A stretch of 23,918 bases of DNA from Bacteroidales bacterium. Its GTDB lineage: Bacteria; Bacteroidota; Bacteroidia; Bacteroidales; UBA932. The stretch lies in the NCBI GenBank assembly GCA_017472115.1, contig JAFUQW010000069.1, forward strand, positions 1-23,918. Reading direction: 5' to 3'. A program made the translations under genes and the position numbers. The notes beneath the pieces are model-generated. The model was not told where the DNA came from. It searched no databases and saw only the letters and a program-made list of their open reading frames with translations. Shown here piece by piece: positions 22,798 to 23,918 of this stretch; positions within the stretch are counted from its first letter, which is position 1, and every line of letters starts with the position of its first letter.

Positions 22798-22867
22798 GAC
22801 GGCCCGTCATCGAGCGAAGCATTACCCTAAATGATCTGCTTCGATTGATGACAGGCCGTCTGTGTAT
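22791..22867. repeat. Long imperfect hairpin between the convergent GH5 and glnS genes
   Basis: A near-symmetric inverted repeat of 77 nt. ACAGACGGCC (22795-22804) pairs with 22854-22863; GTCATC (22806-22811) with 22847-22852; and CGAAGCA (22815-22821) with TGCTTCG (22837-22843). Single mismatches lie between blocks, and the loop is 15 nt. It ends 10 nt past the glnS stop and could terminate glnS on the minus strand (TATATAATAAAAG follows). Its length and mismatches also resemble a REP-like palindromic element. Confidence 0.6.
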
Positions 22868-22877
22868 CAAGTCTTTC

Positions 22878-23918
22878 TTAGAACTTGAAGCTGTCCTTGA
22901 GTGCTGTTGTCTTGTTGAACACGAAGTGGTCAGGAGTTGAGTCCGGATCCTTGAAGAAGTAGCCGACACGCTCGAACTGTACTGCTATGCCTGAATTGTC
23001 CTCAAGAAGAGCAGGCTCCGCATATCCCTTTGCCACTACGAGCGACTCAGGATTGAGATAGTTCTTGTAGTCCTCGCCTTCAGGAATCTGGCCCATCTGA
23101 GCCTCGGTGAAAAGCTTGTCATAGAGACGGAGCTCGAGTTCCTTCGCATGAGCAGTCGAAACCCAGTGGATGGTTCCCTTTACAGAACGCCACTCACCGG
23201 CTCCCGGCTTCGATGTAGGATCGTAGGTACACTTGATCTCGACGATATTGCCCTCGGCATCCTTGACTACTTCCTGACACTTGATGATATAGGTGTATTT
23301 GAGACGAACCTCTCCGTCAGGCTTGAGACGGAAATATTTCTTAGGAGGTTCCTCCATGAAGTCGTTTCTTTCGATATATACCTCACCGGTGAAAGGCACC
23401 TTGCGTGAAGGACCTTCAGGATCTGCAGGATTCAGAGGTGCATCAAACCACTCCACCTTTCCAGGTTCCCAGTTGGTGATGGTAAGCTTGACAGGATCCT
23501 GAACCACCATATAACGGTTTGCACGCTCGTTAAGGTCCTGGCGTACGCACCACTCCATGAGCTGGAGGTCGATGAGCTGCTCACGTTTTGCCACTCCGAC
23601 CTTCTCTGCAAACATACGCATGGATTCTGGAGTGTAGCCACGACGACGGATACCGCAGATGGTAGGCATACGAGGGTCGTCCCATCCGCTTACGAAGTTG
23701 TTCTTTACAAGCTCAAGAAGCTTGCGCTTTGACATGACTGTGTATGTAAGGTTGAGTCTTGCGAACTCGTACTGATGAGACGGGAATATGCCGAGCTTCT
23801 CGATGAACCAGTCATAGAGAGGACGATGAACGTCGAACTCAAGGGTACAGATCGAGTGGGTGATGTTCTCGATAGAGTCTGACTGGCCGTGTGCATAGTC
23901 ATACATCGGATAGATGCA
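22878..23918 (-). CDS. glnS: Glutamine--tRNA ligase (partial, C-terminal part)
   Basis: GlnRS charges tRNA-Gln with glutamine. The 347 visible residues run from CIYPMYDYAHGQSDSIE at the window's end, so the gene starts outside. The first 12 codons or so hold the catalytic-domain YPMYDYAHGQSD block. The class I signature equivalent to KMSKS is VMSKRKL. The family's DPRMPT follows (GWDDPRMPTICGIRRRGYTP), then the beta-barrel anticodon-binding domains to the end (GTIHWVS, VQFERVGYFFKDPD). The usual HIGH motif lies beyond the edge. The ATG at 23906 is internal, not a start. Its presence suggests direct glutaminylation rather than the GatCAB route in this organism. Confidence 0.96.
   Translation of the reverse strand, partial: CIYPMYDYAHGQSDSIENITHSICTLEFDVHRPLYDWFIEKLGIFPSHQYEFARLNLTYTVMSKRKLLELVKNNFVSGWDDPRMPTICGIRRRGYTPESMRMFAEKVGVAKREQLIDLQLMEWCVRQDLNERANRYMVVQDPVKLTITNWEPGKVEWFDAPLNPADPEGPSRKVPFTGEVYIERNDFMEEPPKKYFRLKPDGEVRLKYTYIIKCQEVVKDAEGNIVEIKCTYDPTSKPGAGEWRSVKGTIHWVSTAHAKELELRLYDKLFTEAQMGQIPEGEDYKNYLNPESLVVAKGYAEPALLEDNSGIAVQFERVGYFFKDPDSTPDHFVFNKTTALKDSFKF

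Overview
The window reads as chromosomal core sequence from a member of the order Bacteroidales, probably a gut-type anaerobe. The evidence is the repeated promoter -7 motif TAnnTTTG, the weakness of Shine-Dalgarno sites, the long-form NusB, Bacteroidetes-specific families (DUF5606, DUF3276/PUR, a DUF6340-like lipoprotein), the nusB-yajC-ybbR-coaE gene order, glycine-lipid-type acyltransferases, and a 2-oxoacid:ferredoxin oxidoreductase. Family or genus cannot be fixed from the sequence alone. I see no insertion sequence, phage gene, CRISPR array or tRNA.

Layout. (1) 1-1901, plus strand: the RNase P RNA with its terminator, then a DUF1846 protein whose promoter lies almost on its start codon. 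(2) 1959-3933, minus strand: two overlapping acyltransferase genes resembling glsA/glsB (N-acyl amino-acid lipid synthesis). (3) 3992-9632, minus strand: a seven-gene run, nusB, yajC, ybbR-like, coaE, DUF5606, rimO, lipoprotein, with junctions that overlap or are short. (4) 9720-12123, plus strand: a PUR-domain nucleic-acid-binding protein and a two-domain NAD+ synthetase. (5) 12222-14326, minus strand: a two-gene purine-salvage unit, an MTA/SAH deaminase-like amidohydrolase and purine nucleoside phosphorylase. (6) 14518-17174, plus strand: a four-subunit VOR/KOR-type oxidoreductase. (7) 17274-21618, plus strand: a small coiled-coil protein, ZapA, a structured intergenic RNA candidate (the 6S RNA position), RNase Y and a DsbD-type thiol-disulfide transporter. 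(8) 21718-22725: a lone GH5 glycosidase lipoprotein. (9) 22878-23918, minus strand: the C-terminal part of GlnRS, running off the window.

No stretch over 300 bases lacks a gene. The largest protein-free gap (17845-18090) holds the RNA candidate and a terminator.

The window is mostly housekeeping. The strongest oddity is the NAD+ synthetase: its glutaminase domain is present, but glycine stands where the catalytic cysteine belongs and a neighbouring conserved loop is eroded, while the synthetase domain looks intact. Next come the zapA-rny RNA with its mutually constraining helices, the deaminase/phosphorylase pair that suggests an inosine-type route for MTA/SAH salvage, and a terminator that carries the next operon's promoter inside it. 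I do not see a wholly new multi-gene system.
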